DNA of 64,000 nucleotides, from assembly GCF_014193655.1 (NCBI RefSeq), contig NZ_JACHZQ010000006.1, positions 186,001-250,000 of the forward strand, written 5' to 3'. A model generated the notes under the pieces. It worked only from the letters and a program-made list of their open reading frames with translations. It searched no databases and was not told where the DNA came from. Numbering within the stretch: the stretch's first letter is position 1; every line of letters begins with the position of its first letter. Origin of the DNA: Rhizobium sp. BK313. GTDB taxonomy: Bacteria > Pseudomonadota > Alphaproteobacteria > Rhizobiales > Rhizobiaceae. Below, in pieces: positions 51,074-60,919 of this stretch. The position numbers and the translations under genes were made by a program.

Positions 51074-53515
51074 ATGACAATTGGCCGCAGCATGCTTGCA
51101 GGCGCTGCTTTCTTCGCGCTTGGCCTTAGTTCGGCCTGGGCCCAGGAGGCCACAAGTACACCCGGTGCACCTGGAGCGACCGCGACAATCACGGGAAAGC
51201 AACTTCCGCCTCCAAGTCCGCCTTTCGGCGGCGTGATCAATGAGAAGGCCTCGGAATCGAAACCCTGGTGGGCACCGCGTGTTGTGCCGCCGAAAGGCGC
51301 TCCGAATGTGCTGCTCATCATGACCGACGACCAGGGGTTCGGCGCGCCGAGCACGTTCGGCGGCGTCATCCCGACACCGGCGATGGATCGCATCGCCAGC
51401 CAGGGACTGCGTTTCACGAACTTCCATTCCACATCGCTGTGCTCGCCGTCCCGTGCGGCGCTGATCACGGGACGCAATCACCACTCCGTCGGCTTCGGGG
51501 TCGTCGGCGAAATCGCGACCGGATATCCGGGTTACGATTCGATTATCCCGATTGAGAAGGGCACGATCGGCACGATCCTGAAGGAAAACGGATATGCCAC
51601 GTCGTGGTTCGGCAAGGACCACAACACGCCGTCCTATCAATCGAGTCAGGCGGGCCCGTTCAACCAGTGGCCGACGGGCATGGGCTTCGACTACTTCTAT
51701 GGCTTCGTCGGCGGCGATGCCAGCCAGTGGCAACCGAACCTGTTCCAGAACACCACCGCCATCTATCCGTTCGAAGGAAATCCCGGCTGGAACCTGGAAA
51801 CGGCCATGGCCGACGAAGCGATCCACTACATCAAGCAACTCAATGAGATCGCGCCGGACAAGCCTTGGCTCGTCTACTACGTGCCCGGTGCCACCCATGC
51901 GCCGCATCACCCGACGCCAGAATGGATCAAGAAGATCAGCGACATGCACCTCTTTGACGAGGGTTGGAACAAGGTGCGTGAGAAAATCTTCGCCAATCAG
52001 CAGCGCCTCGGCATCATGCCCGAGAGCGCGAAGCTGACGCCATGGCCCGAGGGATTGCCGCAATGGGATTCCCTCAGTTTCGAGGATAAGAAACTGTTCA
52101 TTAAGCAGGCGGATGTTTATGGCGCCTACCTTGCCTATGCCGACAACGAAATCGGAAGGGTCATCCAGGCGGTGGAGGACCTGGGCGAGCTCGATGATAC
52201 CTTGATCATCTACATTGGCGGCGACAACGGGGCGAGCGCCGAGGGCATGATCAACGGCACGCCGAACGAATTCACCACCTTCAATGGTGTCGCTGTTCCC
52301 GTCAAGGACCAGTTCCTCTGGTATCCGTTCTGGGGCTCGGAGCGGACATTCCCCCACTATGCCGCCGCCTGGGCCTGGGCGATGGATACGCCCTTCAAGT
52401 GGGTAAAGCAGGTGCCGTCGCATTTCGGCGGCACGGCCCAAGGCATGGTTATGTCCTGGCCGGGCCACATCAATGACGCAGGCGGTATCCGCAGGCAGTT
52501 CCACCACTTCATCGACATTGTCCCAACGATCCTGGAAGCAGCCGGCATCCCGCAACCGGAGACGATCGACGGTATTAAGCAGGAGCCGATCGAAGGCGTC
52601 AGCATGGCCTACACATGGGACAAGGCAAATGCCAACGCCCCGACGCAACACAAGACCCAGTATTTCGAGATGCTGGGCAATCGCGCGATCTATCACGACG
52701 GATGGATCGCAGCGACGACGCCGGCGACACTCCCGTGGGAACTCAGCACCAAGACGCCTCCCGACGTGATCACGGGCTACAACTGGGAACTCTACAACGT
52801 CGACGAAGACCCGACGCAGTTCACCGATCTCGCCGCCAAGATGCCCGACAAGCTCGGGGAGATGCAGAAGCTCTTCTACGCGGAAGCGAAAAAGTACAAT
52901 GTCCTGCCACTCGACAACTCGACGCTCGCGCGCTGGAACACCCCCCGGCCAAGTCTGACGGCGGGACGGACGGAATTCACCTATTCAGGCGAATTGAGCG
53001 GCGTGCCAGCCAGTGCGGCACCCAGCACCTTGAACAAGTCCTACACGATCACGGCCGAGGTCGAGATACCCGAGAGCGGCGCGGAAGGCATGATCGTCAC
53101 CGAAGGAGGACGCTTTGGCGGCTACGGTCTCTTCCTTAGCAAAGGAGACTTCGGTGTCGGCCGGGGAAAGGTCGTGTTTCTCTACAACCTCCTCGACTTG
53201 AAGCGGACGATGTGGGAGGGGCCGGAGCTCGAACCCGGCAAGCATCAGATCATCTTCGACTTCAAGTCGGACGGGCCTGGTCTCGGGAAGGGCGGCACGG
53301 GCGTTCTGTCGGTTGATGGCAAGGAGGTCGCCAGGAACACTATCGAGCATGGCATCCCGGTTACCTTCCCGGAGGATGAGACCTTCGACGTCGGTCTTGA
53401 CACCCGCACGGGCGTCGCCTTGCTGGAATATCGCTACGACACACCCTTCCGTTTCACGGGCAAGATCGACAAGCTGACCTTCCAACTGGAGCCTCCGGCA
53501 AAAGCCGGCCCCTAG
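51074..53515 (+). CDS. arylsulfatase (type I, formylglycine-dependent)
   Basis: An 813-residue sulfatase. MTIGRSMLAGAAFFALGLSS is a Sec signal core ending at AWA, so it is exported. MTDDQGFGAPS (residues 83-93) supplies metal Asp residues and LCSPSRAALITGR (122-134) is the CxPSR motif whose Cys123 must be converted to formylglycine by an unlinked maturase. The C-terminal region after about residue 640 is a beta-rich domain. The ATG at 51074 has AAGAGGGGTG upstream and replaces a long unsupported extension to 50957. It releases sulfate from sulfate esters. Confidence 0.9.
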   Translation: MTIGRSMLAGAAFFALGLSSAWAQEATSTPGAPGATATITGKQLPPPSPPFGGVINEKASESKPWWAPRVVPPKGAPNVLLIMTDDQGFGAPSTFGGVIPTPAMDRIASQGLRFTNFHSTSLCSPSRAALITGRNHHSVGFGVVGEIATGYPGYDSIIPIEKGTIGTILKENGYATSWFGKDHNTPSYQSSQAGPFNQWPTGMGFDYFYGFVGGDASQWQPNLFQNTTAIYPFEGNPGWNLETAMADEAIHYIKQLNEIAPDKPWLVYYVPGATHAPHHPTPEWIKKISDMHLFDEGWNKVREKIFANQQRLGIMPESAKLTPWPEGLPQWDSLSFEDKKLFIKQADVYGAYLAYADNEIGRVIQAVEDLGELDDTLIIYIGGDNGASAEGMINGTPNEFTTFNGVAVPVKDQFLWYPFWGSERTFPHYAAAWAWAMDTPFKWVKQVPSHFGGTAQGMVMSWPGHINDAGGIRRQFHHFIDIVPTILEAAGIPQPETIDGIKQEPIEGVSMAYTWDKANANAPTQHKTQYFEMLGNRAIYHDGWIAATTPATLPWELSTKTPPDVITGYNWELYNVDEDPTQFTDLAAKMPDKLGEMQKLFYAEAKKYNVLPLDNSTLARWNTPRPSLTAGRTEFTYSGELSGVPASAAPSTLNKSYTITAEVEIPESGAEGMIVTEGGRFGGYGLFLSKGDFGVGRGKVVFLYNLLDLKRTMWEGPELEPGKHQIIFDFKSDGPGLGKGGTGVLSVDGKEVARNTIEHGIPVTFPEDETFDVGLDTRTGVALLEYRYDTPFRFTGKIDKLTFQLEPPAKAGP

Positions 53516-53570
53516 CGTCAGCAGGTAAGGCAACAGCTCGGACGAGGACGGTTAGCGGAGGTGCGGACCG

Positions 53571-53915
53571 ATGATGCGCGTGCTTGATGTCGCTGCGTTC
53601 GCGGAGATCGCCACAGGTCTCGCGCTCGCGGTCGTGCCTTCGTTCGTGGGGCAGGTGTTGCTCGGCGAGGGGCTGACGGGCGCGGCGATTCCGACGGCGC
53701 GGGTTGCGGGCATTGCCCTGATCGCATTGGGCATTGCCTGCTGGAAATCAGGTCTCCTCGCTATGCTGATCTACAGCGTGACCGTGACGTTCTATCTTGC
53801 CTACCTCGGATTATGGGGTGGCTTCAGCGGCATCCTCCTGTGGCCGGCGGTCGGACTTCATGCGGCCCTGTCGGTCCTGCTCTGGCGCAGTCGTCCGAAA
53901 TCTAACACCACCTAG
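53571..53915 (+). CDS. small inner-membrane protein (114 aa)
   Basis: Hydrophobic segments at about residues 10-30, 42-60, 62-85 and 87-106 give four short membrane spans. It follows the arylsulfatase by 55 bases on the same strand with GGAGGTGCGGACCG before the ATG, so it may be co-transcribed. No functional motif is recognised. Its arrangement is common among unannotated membrane proteins of DoxX-like size. Confidence 0.6.
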   Translation: MMRVLDVAAFAEIATGLALAVVPSFVGQVLLGEGLTGAAIPTARVAGIALIALGIACWKSGLLAMLIYSVTVTFYLAYLGLWGGFSGILLWPAVGLHAALSVLLWRSRPKSNTT

Positions 53916-54180
53916 TTCATGTCTTCTTGGCAGTTCCTTACCTCCTGTTGGATCACCGTGTTTGGCCGAAGGGCGAGCTGGTCGCTTTTGGTTGCTGCCA
54001 AGCCACAACAGTTCGCGGTCGGGCTGCTTCGAGCAGGCGACTAAAGCGACGACCGATGCACAAAACGGGAAACTTCATTGCACTGTTCATCGACCTGGAC
54101 CTGCGCTTGCTGCATCATGCGCACGCCTTGCATCCTGAGCACGTCGGTCTGGAAAGTGCGCCCAGGGGAGCCGGTGACAG

Positions 54181-55809
54181 GTGAGCGATAATCCGAATAT
54201 TTTGCGGGCTGAGCTGTTAGCTGAAGAATTTGCAAACCCCAGGGATCATTTCATGTCTGAAGAGTATCAAGCGCTGCGCCCCGAATCCCGCGCCGCCGTG
54301 CCTTGGGTCGGCTTTGTTGCCATGTGCACCGGCATGTTCATGGCAATCCTCGACGTACAGGTCGTGGCAACGTCGTTGCCCACCATTCAGTCTGCATTGA
54401 ACATCGATCCCGACCAGATGAGCTGGATACAGACCGCCTATCTGATCGCCGAGATCGTCGCGATCCCGCTGACGGGCTTCATGACCCGCCTTCTGTCGAT
54501 GCGGTGGCTGTTCGTCGCTGCGATTGTCCTGTTCATTGCTGCGTCCATCGGCTGTGCGTCCAGCACCGGATTTGGTCAACTCGTCGCCTGGCGCGTGCTC
54601 CAAGGCTTCTCCGGCGGGACGCTGATACCGTCGGTCTTTGCCGCAGTCTTCATTCTGTTTCCGGATGAGCGACAACCCTTGGCGACAACAATCGCCGGCG
54701 TTCTTGCCGTTCTCGCGCCCACGGTCGGGCCTATTGTTGGCGGCTGGTTGACCGAAGCCTACTCCTGGCACTGGCTGTTCTTGATCAACGTGTTGCCTGG
54801 CCTCGCCTCGGCCCTGGTCGCGGCACGATATTTGCCGAGGCAGCCTATGGACCCGTCAGAACTGATCCAGATCGACATCCCGTCCCTGGTCCTGTTGGCG
54901 GGCGCGCTGACGACGCTGGAACTTAGTCTGAAAGAAGCTCCGACGAGTGGCTGGACGTCGGCCTATGTCGTCAGTCTCCTCGTGATATGTTTGCTCTCGG
55001 CAAGCACCTTCGCATGGAGGACGCTGCGAAAACGCCGCCCCCTCGTCGACCTCAGAAGTTTCGGCGACCGCAACTTTCTGATCGGTTCCACGCTGAGCTT
55101 CGTTCTTGGAATAGGCCTGTTCGGTTCGGTTTATTTGATGCCGGTATTCCTTGCTTTCATTCGAGGTCATAACGCTCTGGAAATAGGTATGACCATGATC
55201 GTCACTGGCGTGGCACAACTCATGACAGCCCCCATCGCAGTCGCGCTTGAAAAGCGCATGGACGCACGTGTGCTCTCTGGCGCTGGTTTCCTCGTCTTTG
55301 CCATCGGCGTCGGAATGAGTGCTTTTCAGGATCCGCGCACGGACTTCGACGCGATGTTCTGGCCGCAGATCGTCCGCGGCTCTGCCATCATGTTCTGTTT
55401 GCTGCCGCCGACCCGCTTGGCCCTCGGATCGCTTTCTCCCGATCGCGTTCCCGACGCAAGCGGTCTGTTCAACCTCATGCGCAATCTCGGCGGCGCAATT
55501 GGCATTGCTCTGATTGACACCATCGTCTACACGCGGTCCGATCCGCTCGGCGAAAGGATTTGGGATCGCCTCCAGGCCGGCGACATGAAGACGGCAGCCT
55601 TCGTCGGCGCTCCGTTGCAGGCGATTGCGGGACATACCGGTCCGTTCGACGCCGCGACCCGTTCCCTACTTGATCCTCTAGTCCAAACCGCAGCCAGTGT
55701 TCAGGCCATAAACGAAGCTTGGCTGGCGACCGCGACGTTAACCGGACTTGCACTCTTATGCGTGCCTTTTGCGAAACGGATACCCGATCAACGGGACGGC
55801 CATGCCTGA
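54181..55809 (+). CDS. DHA2-family MFS multidrug exporter
   Basis: A 542-residue major facilitator. The DHA2 pattern is clear: MFMAILDVQVVATSLPTIQ (TM1), MSWIQTAYLIAEIVAIPLTG, and the loop LSMRWLFVAAI with a hydrophobic series consistent with 14 spans. It exports drugs or metabolites using proton force. The GTG start at 54181 gives a 24-residue N-terminal extension; ATG 54253 (MSEEYQALRPE) also fits the family. It could export a product of the nearby RiPP locus, but it is separated from it by a sulfatase unit. Confidence 0.88.
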   Translation: MSDNPNILRAELLAEEFANPRDHFMSEEYQALRPESRAAVPWVGFVAMCTGMFMAILDVQVVATSLPTIQSALNIDPDQMSWIQTAYLIAEIVAIPLTGFMTRLLSMRWLFVAAIVLFIAASIGCASSTGFGQLVAWRVLQGFSGGTLIPSVFAAVFILFPDERQPLATTIAGVLAVLAPTVGPIVGGWLTEAYSWHWLFLINVLPGLASALVAARYLPRQPMDPSELIQIDIPSLVLLAGALTTLELSLKEAPTSGWTSAYVVSLLVICLLSASTFAWRTLRKRRPLVDLRSFGDRNFLIGSTLSFVLGIGLFGSVYLMPVFLAFIRGHNALEIGMTMIVTGVAQLMTAPIAVALEKRMDARVLSGAGFLVFAIGVGMSAFQDPRTDFDAMFWPQIVRGSAIMFCLLPPTRLALGSLSPDRVPDASGLFNLMRNLGGAIGIALIDTIVYTRSDPLGERIWDRLQAGDMKTAAFVGAPLQAIAGHTGPFDAATRSLLDPLVQTAASVQAINEAWLATATLTGLALLCVPFAKRIPDQRDGHA

Positions 55810-56058
55810 TCTTCATGCACTGCCCGGCCGCGCGGTAGAGATCAGGAACCAACGCGCATTCGGTGATCGGCGATGCTATCAAGGCCATATTTCCGAAGTG
55901 GTAAAGGAGCAGTTCGAGATTGCCTGTTAAGCTCCTCAGCTTCGCGTCATGAGGTTCGGACGCTGATATGCGATCCTGTTTCTCACAGAAATACAAAACG
56001 CTATGGTGTTCGGCCAAGATCCGCCGCTACGTTTTGAACGCCGGCAATGGCCGCGACA

Positions 56059-56487
56059 TCATTTCGGAAGCAGCGTAGCCTCGAAACCGATTTCGGTGTT
56101 CATGAGCTTCGAGACGGGGCAAAAGGCTTTCGCCTTGTGGGCAATGGCCTGAAAAGTCGCCTCGTCGGCTTCGGGAATCCGCGCGGACACCGAAAGGTGG
56201 ACAGAGGTGATGCTGAAACCCTCTCCATCTTTTTCGATTTCGACTACAGATTTTGCATCCAAATGTTCCGGCGCCAGATTAACCGTTCCCAGCATTCGGA
56301 CAAATGACATGGTAAAACATGCCGCATGCGCTGCACCGATCAGCTCCTCTGGATTGGTGCCCGGTTTATCGCCATAGCGACTGAAGAATGTGAAGATAAA
56401 GTCGTCCAAGGCACCACTCTCAGTCGATACCGAGCCGCTTCCGTCGCGTAAGTTGCCGCTCCACGCGGCAGATCCAAACCGTTTCAT
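56059..56487 (-). CDS. OsmC-family peroxide-detoxifying protein
   Basis: A 142-residue OsmC/Ohr-type protein. The two redox cysteines are Cys57 in HAACFTM and Cys123 in FCPVSK, spaced as in organic-hydroperoxide reductases. It reduces organic peroxides in the cytosol using thiols. The ATG at 56487 is overlapped by the TGA of the upstream frame (ATGA), so co-translation is possible. Confidence 0.9.
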   Translation of the reverse strand: MKRFGSAAWSGNLRDGSGSVSTESGALDDFIFTFFSRYGDKPGTNPEELIGAAHAACFTMSFVRMLGTVNLAPEHLDAKSVVEIEKDGEGFSITSVHLSVSARIPEADEATFQAIAHKAKAFCPVSKLMNTEIGFEATLLPK

Positions 56488-57410
56488 TGATGTTTATCCT
56501 CTCGATGATTTAAGGGGGCGCAGGCGGCACGGCTCGAGACGCGGCCATCCTTTCGATGAGCCTCATCCTGTAAACCGTGCGATAAGGAAGCAAAGCGATC
56601 AATACCTGCCGGCACTGGTGCGCATCCATAAAAAGGCGGGTGGCTAAGATTGCCCGCCTCATTCTCCCAATTTGCTCGCTGAGGCGCGACGTGGACACGA
56701 CCGGAGCGACTATTCTCGTGGGACCAGCGTTTATTTGGCTTGAGATCTGGTATCAAATGCCGTTGCAACGCCTCGTCCCAATGTGCGAAGCTGCCTTCCC
56801 AAACGGTATCGTCTTCTTCCAAATACGAAACATCCGGATGCGGTCTGCCGGTCCATCGGCGCGGATAGGTCACTGCGATCATTTCGGCGCGACCATACTG
56901 ATTGGTTGCCCAAGGCGCGCAGGCAATTTCAGAGACAATATCCGCATCGAGAGAGATGTTCATTCCTTGGGTCTGATAGGGATAGAAGTCTTCTATATTG
57001 TTTTGCGTATTGCTGAGGACGATATATCGAACGGGTTTTTCAAGCATTTTCAGAAATCTATTACGGAGACGCTCGTATTTACTTGCAATTCTCTCCACGT
57101 CGTCCTGGGTGACCGCATCGCTCAATTTCTCGTGCCAAAACCAAAGTTTGAAATCCTCCAGCCGCAGGGCTTCCTGGGCATGCGTGGGCACATAGAGGGA
57201 ATGGGGCATGATCGGTCCGGAGTGCAGCCTTTCGACGACTTTTGCGATATCTGACGCGCTGACAAAGACCCAGTTGAAGAATGCGGACCGTTCGAGCAGT
57301 TGGTCGTTTAGGAGTGAGGAAAGGAACCCGGCGTGCCGCTGCAGCTGCTGAGCGGTTTGGCAGGATACACCGATGCTAATAAACGCCTGACTTTCGCTGA
57401 CTATAGACAT
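56484..57410 (-). CDS. DUF1796-like protein with a probable frameshift in its 3' part
   Basis: A 308-residue frame. ISIGVSCQTAQQLQRH and SAFFNWVFVSASDIAKVVE near the N-terminus recall DUF1796 (putative papain-like cysteine peptidase) proteins, with a conserved Cys17 and a Phe-x-W pattern. After about residue 238 the frame becomes His/Arg/Ser-rich. Another frame over the same DNA, from about 56698 to 56510, reads as a coherent basic helical tail (SRLSEQIGRMRRAILATRLF). A one-base frameshift near 56690-56700 is therefore likely. Alternatively this frame is genuine, since its TGA overlaps the OsmC ATG. Confidence 0.55.
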   Translation of the reverse strand: MSIVSESQAFISIGVSCQTAQQLQRHAGFLSSLLNDQLLERSAFFNWVFVSASDIAKVVERLHSGPIMPHSLYVPTHAQEALRLEDFKLWFWHEKLSDAVTQDDVERIASKYERLRNRFLKMLEKPVRYIVLSNTQNNIEDFYPYQTQGMNISLDADIVSEIACAPWATNQYGRAEMIAVTYPRRWTGRPHPDVSYLEEDDTVWEGSFAHWDEALQRHLIPDLKPNKRWSHENSRSGRVHVAPQRANWENEAGNLSHPPFYGCAPVPAGIDRFASLSHGLQDEAHRKDGRVSSRAACAPLNHREDKHQ

Positions 57411-57541
57411 GCAATTATCCTCCTAGGCGTCAAGAAGACGGTGGGGAACCGGGAAGCGGCAGCTGCGCTCAACAAGGTGTGAAAGATGACCCTTGTCGAC
57501 GTCCGGTTTTCACCTCCGGCGCGCGTGCTGGCTGTTTTGAA

Positions 57542-57844
57542 CTACGAGTTCCGCGACTTCCTATAAACTTCGATCATCTCTTCCAAAGGAATACCATCTA
57601 GCGTTGCGCCGGTAAGTCGGCATTTCGAAAACTCCACCCCAGACAAATTGATATTCTGAAAACGCGAGCCTGACAGGTTCACATCGTTGACATGCCATCC
57701 GCTCATGTTGCTATCATTGAACTTGGCTCCAGAAAAATTGATCTGATTAAATGTGGTGCTTGAAAGATTGGCGTCGTTGAACATCGAACCCGACAAATCG
57801 GAATCATTGACATCCAGCTGTTCAGTCGCCCGATGAAGTTTCAT
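57542..57844 (-). CDS. pentapeptide-repeat protein (100 aa)
   Basis: Residues about 12-85 are tandem A(N/D)LXX-type pentapeptides such as SDLSG, ANLSS, INFSG, SNMSG, VNLSG and INLSG, which build a right-handed beta-helix. It is short (about 14 coils) and lacks a signal peptide. Functions vary from DNA mimicry to scaffolding. The ATG at 57844 has GAGGAAG upstream and is preferred to the GTG-type start at 57856. Confidence 0.8.
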   Translation of the reverse strand: MKLHRATEQLDVNDSDLSGSMFNDANLSSTTFNQINFSGAKFNDSNMSGWHVNDVNLSGSRFQNINLSGVEFSKCRLTGATLDGIPLEEMIEVYRKSRNS

Positions 57845-58060
57845 TCGCTTCCTCACGTTCTTGTTTTCATCAGTATTTTGCCATCAGTCCAAGCCTGTTG
57901 GTCGCGAGGTCGACCAATGGCATCCTGTATATAATACAGGGATTTTGCGAAGGTAGCGTCGCGATGATTGTGATTGCGCTGTTTGGAAGGCCACCAAGGA
58001 GCGAGAATGATAAACATTGAAATCTCATTTCTCTCTCGTTTCGCAGACGCAGATTAATCG

Positions 58061-58567
58061 ATGACACAAGGCGCACGAACAATGGTCGTTATGGACGCTG
58101 GAGAATCGCGCTTCCAGCTCCGTGCCGGTGGTTTGATCCGGTCTAACGGGCACATCCTCATTCATCGCGCCGTCGGAGACCCGTTCTGGGTCCTGCCGGG
58201 CGGGCGCGTGGAGTTTCACGAGGCGGGAGCCGAAACACTCGCACGCGAAATCGAAGAGGAGATCGGCTGCACGGCCGTAGTGGGTCCCTTGCGCTTCGTT
58301 ATCGAGAATTTTTTCGAACTGGCGGGACGAAGAGTTCACGAGGTCGGCTTCTACTATGAGGCCGAGCTTGCCAGACCCCTGCCCTTCCACGAGACCGACA
58401 TCGTGCACCGCGTCCGGGACGGAAGCGCCGACCTGGAATTCCGCTGGGCATTTCCAAACAAGGCCGTCCTCGATCAATTCGACCTTAAGCCTCTGCCGCT
58501 GCGCAGCCTGATCGAAACTATGCCAGCGGGCGTCCAACACCTGGTCCGTCGCAACGCGGTCTCATAA
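58061..58567 (+). CDS. Nudix hydrolase
   Basis: A 168-residue protein. GGRVEFHEAGAETLAREIEEEIG (residues 47-69) matches the Nudix box G-x5-E-x7-REUXEEXGU, which binds Mg2+ and cleaves nucleoside-diphosphate-linked substrates. The region after the box is short, so the substrate is not identified. It stands alone, with SMP-30-type and pentapeptide genes on the other strand nearby. Confidence 0.9.
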   Translation: MTQGARTMVVMDAGESRFQLRAGGLIRSNGHILIHRAVGDPFWVLPGGRVEFHEAGAETLAREIEEEIGCTAVVGPLRFVIENFFELAGRRVHEVGFYYEAELARPLPFHETDIVHRVRDGSADLEFRWAFPNKAVLDQFDLKPLPLRSLIETMPAGVQHLVRRNAVS

Positions 58568-58792
58568 TTGGTCCAGTCGGCTCGAAGCCGGGAACGTATA
58601 GGAAATGCGATCAAAACTATTGCAACCGAGCTGCTACATTTGCGGTCGGTTACCGATAGTGTCGCTGCGGTTCAGTATGGCCACACGATCGGAGCGGTGG
58701 CAGTCATTGTCGAGCGGTGGTTTGGAAAGCCGAAGCGGCAAGCGCATCCTGGATTAGCTTGTCGCGCTGACCGGCTTTCCTGTCATTGATAG

Positions 58793-59710
58793 CTACGGAG
58801 CCTGTATACCGACTGCCCCCACGAAAATCGAATAGAGTGACTTGGTCGCCGTGATGAACAGTTGGTTGCGTCGCGGTCCGCCGAATGTGACGTTGGATAC
58901 GGTCTGCGGGATCAAAACCTTGCCAAGCAGCGTGCCATCCGAGGCGACGCAATGCACACCGTCGCCGGCGCTGGTCCAGATATTGCCATCACCGTCGACA
59001 CGAAAACCGTCGGGTACGCCATTGTCCGTTTCGTAATGCACTGCACCACCCAGCAGACGGCCGTCGTCCGCAACATCGAAGACACGGATATGCCTCGGGC
59101 CATCGCGATAATGGGTGCCCCCGGAATCCGCGACGTAAAGCTTGCTTTCTCCGGGCGAGAAAGCAAGGCCGTTCGGCATGACGAAGTCGTCCGCCATCTT
59201 CGCCACTGCTCCGGTTTGCGGATCGACACGATAGACATTGCGGGTCGGCTGTTCGGGTTCGGCGCGGTAGCCTTCGTAATTGGACTGGATCCCGTAGGTG
59301 GGATCGGTGAACCAGACAGAGCCGTCGGATTTTACGACAACGTCATTGGGGGAATTCAAGCGCCGCCCTTCGAAACGATCGGCAATCACGGTGATGGAGC
59401 CATCCGCCTCGGTACGGATCACGCGACGGCCACCGTGTTCGCACGAAACAAGCCGACCCTGGCGGTCGCGGGTGTTGCCGTTAACGAAATTGGTCGAGCG
59501 AAAGACGCTCACATGCCCATCCGGCAGCCAGCGCAGCAGTTGCTGATTGGGAATATCGCTCCAGATCAGGCAGCCGAGGTCATGATACCAGACAGGCCCT
59601 TCGGCCCATCGACAGTCGGCGTAGTGCTCGACAAGTGTTTCGGTTTCGAACACAAGGAAACGGAAGCGGTCGTCACGGATGTCATAAAGCTGGGTGATTT
59701 GCTCTGCCAT
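58793..59710 (-). CDS. SMP-30/gluconolactonase-family lactonase
   Basis: A 305-residue six-bladed beta-propeller. CRWAEGPVWYHDLGCLIWSDI (about residues 33-53), NSPNDVVVKSDGSVWFTDP (about 119-137), MPNGLAFSPGESKLYVADS and the GVPDGFRVD loop contain the Glu/Asn/Asp metal ligands of the family. It hydrolyses aldonolactones in the cytosol. GAGGTCTGAAT precedes the ATG at 59710. Downstream of the acid-sugar kinase operon on the same strand, it could open the lactone whose acid form feeds the kinase. Confidence 0.87.
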   Translation of the reverse strand: MAEQITQLYDIRDDRFRFLVFETETLVEHYADCRWAEGPVWYHDLGCLIWSDIPNQQLLRWLPDGHVSVFRSTNFVNGNTRDRQGRLVSCEHGGRRVIRTEADGSITVIADRFEGRRLNSPNDVVVKSDGSVWFTDPTYGIQSNYEGYRAEPEQPTRNVYRVDPQTGAVAKMADDFVMPNGLAFSPGESKLYVADSGGTHYRDGPRHIRVFDVADDGRLLGGAVHYETDNGVPDGFRVDGDGNIWTSAGDGVHCVASDGTLLGKVLIPQTVSNVTFGGPRRNQLFITATKSLYSIFVGAVGIQAP

Positions 59711-59817
59711 ATTCAGACCTCATCGTTTTGTTGAACGCCAAGCGCAGATATTGGGTTCGGCTGCAATATTCCCTTCAAACCACGCATGCAAAGGCAACCG
59801 CGTCGAAGGGCTTGTCA

Positions 59818-60909
59818 TCAATTCAATGCTGTTCGTGAGGCTCCCGTATGGTGCAGCAGCCAATCCGGGCTGCCGAAGGCTCCGGATTTCGAAAAACATA
59901 GGGTTCCCCGCCAGAGGCCAATGGTCATGCGCGAGGCAGGAATGCCTGGCTCACACTCGCCCTCGACTGAAAGTGTGTCCGCGTCGAGATGGCGGCAGCA
60001 CGAGGCAAAGGTTTCGCCGCCGACGACGGTCAGGACGGCCGGAGCAGCAAGGTGGCGTGTGAGTGCGCCAATCCAATCGTCGATGAGCAGCGCGGCATCC
60101 AATGGTGACTGGCCAAGGGGAATGTCCGGTATGGCAATGCACGTACCCCGTGCACGCATAACTTCTTGGATGGCTTCGGCGCCTGCAACTCCGTCTGAAC
60201 GGAAGCGTACGATACATCCAGGAAATGATGCGGCGAAGCGATTGATCTGGTCAAGCGTCACCGGATGATGCGATCCGATGACAACCAGATGTGGTGTGCT
60301 TTCCCGCCTAACCGGTACAGCCGGCTTGCCCGCAAGTGCCTGTGCAAGACCGGCAGCGCCACACCAAAGAGTGCACGGTGCATCCCGAAAGCGGGACACG
60401 ACTTTGGAGAGATCTGCATCGGACCTTGCATCCGCTAAAATCAACTCGGTCCGATCCGTCTGCTCGCCGTCCCGCCCAATGCCATAGGACGAGAGCGCCG
60501 CCATCGGATCATCGATGCGCTCGAACAATCCGCCCGGTTTGGCGATGACTTGAATGCCATCGATCGTAAACCGACCCTGGGCGGGGAAGGCTGGCGCCAA
60601 TATGACGCGCTCAAAAATTCCCGTCGCTAAAATTGCCGCCAGCTCGGCAGCCCAGTGGCCGCGCAACAGACTGTCGATTTTCTTGTAGGCGATGTCGGCG
60701 CCGCGAAAAGACGGCACCGTCCGGCGTGACAGTGCAATTGCCTCTGCGGCAGTGCCATCTCGGCAAGATAAGTTGAGGACAAAAGAGCCTGGTGGCTGGG
60801 CGACGCCCGGTTTGGTCAATACCGGAAGCGGTCCGAGCGCACCGGTGAATTGTGCAGCGCTGTCGAGCGCACCGGTCAAATCGTCTGCTATGAGGCGGAG
60901 GCAGCTCAT
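59818..60909 (-). CDS. four-carbon acid sugar kinase (DUF1537/OtnK-type)
   Basis: A 363-residue kinase. The N-terminal RLIADDLTGALDSAAQF (residues 5-21) is the family signature, with KKIDSLLRGHW (about 76-86) and the C-terminal VVGGETFASCCRHL lying near the ATP site. Family enzymes phosphorylate D-erythronate, L-threonate, D-threonate or 3-oxo-tetronate. It is 10 bases after the DeoR gene and is the last gene of the transporter operon. It is a little shorter than the usual 400-residue members. Confidence 0.85.
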   Translation of the reverse strand: MSCLRLIADDLTGALDSAAQFTGALGPLPVLTKPGVAQPPGSFVLNLSCRDGTAAEAIALSRRTVPSFRGADIAYKKIDSLLRGHWAAELAAILATGIFERVILAPAFPAQGRFTIDGIQVIAKPGGLFERIDDPMAALSSYGIGRDGEQTDRTELILADARSDADLSKVVSRFRDAPCTLWCGAAGLAQALAGKPAVPVRRESTPHLVVIGSHHPVTLDQINRFAASFPGCIVRFRSDGVAGAEAIQEVMRARGTCIAIPDIPLGQSPLDAALLIDDWIGALTRHLAAPAVLTVVGGETFASCCRHLDADTLSVEGECEPGIPASRMTIGLWRGTLCFSKSGAFGSPDWLLHHTGASRTALN

Positions 60910-60919
60910 GTGGGGCTCG

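Noticed and set aside
51020..52696. 558-residue minus-strand frame
   Set aside because: Antisense of the arylsulfatase, which has its full set of active-site motifs.
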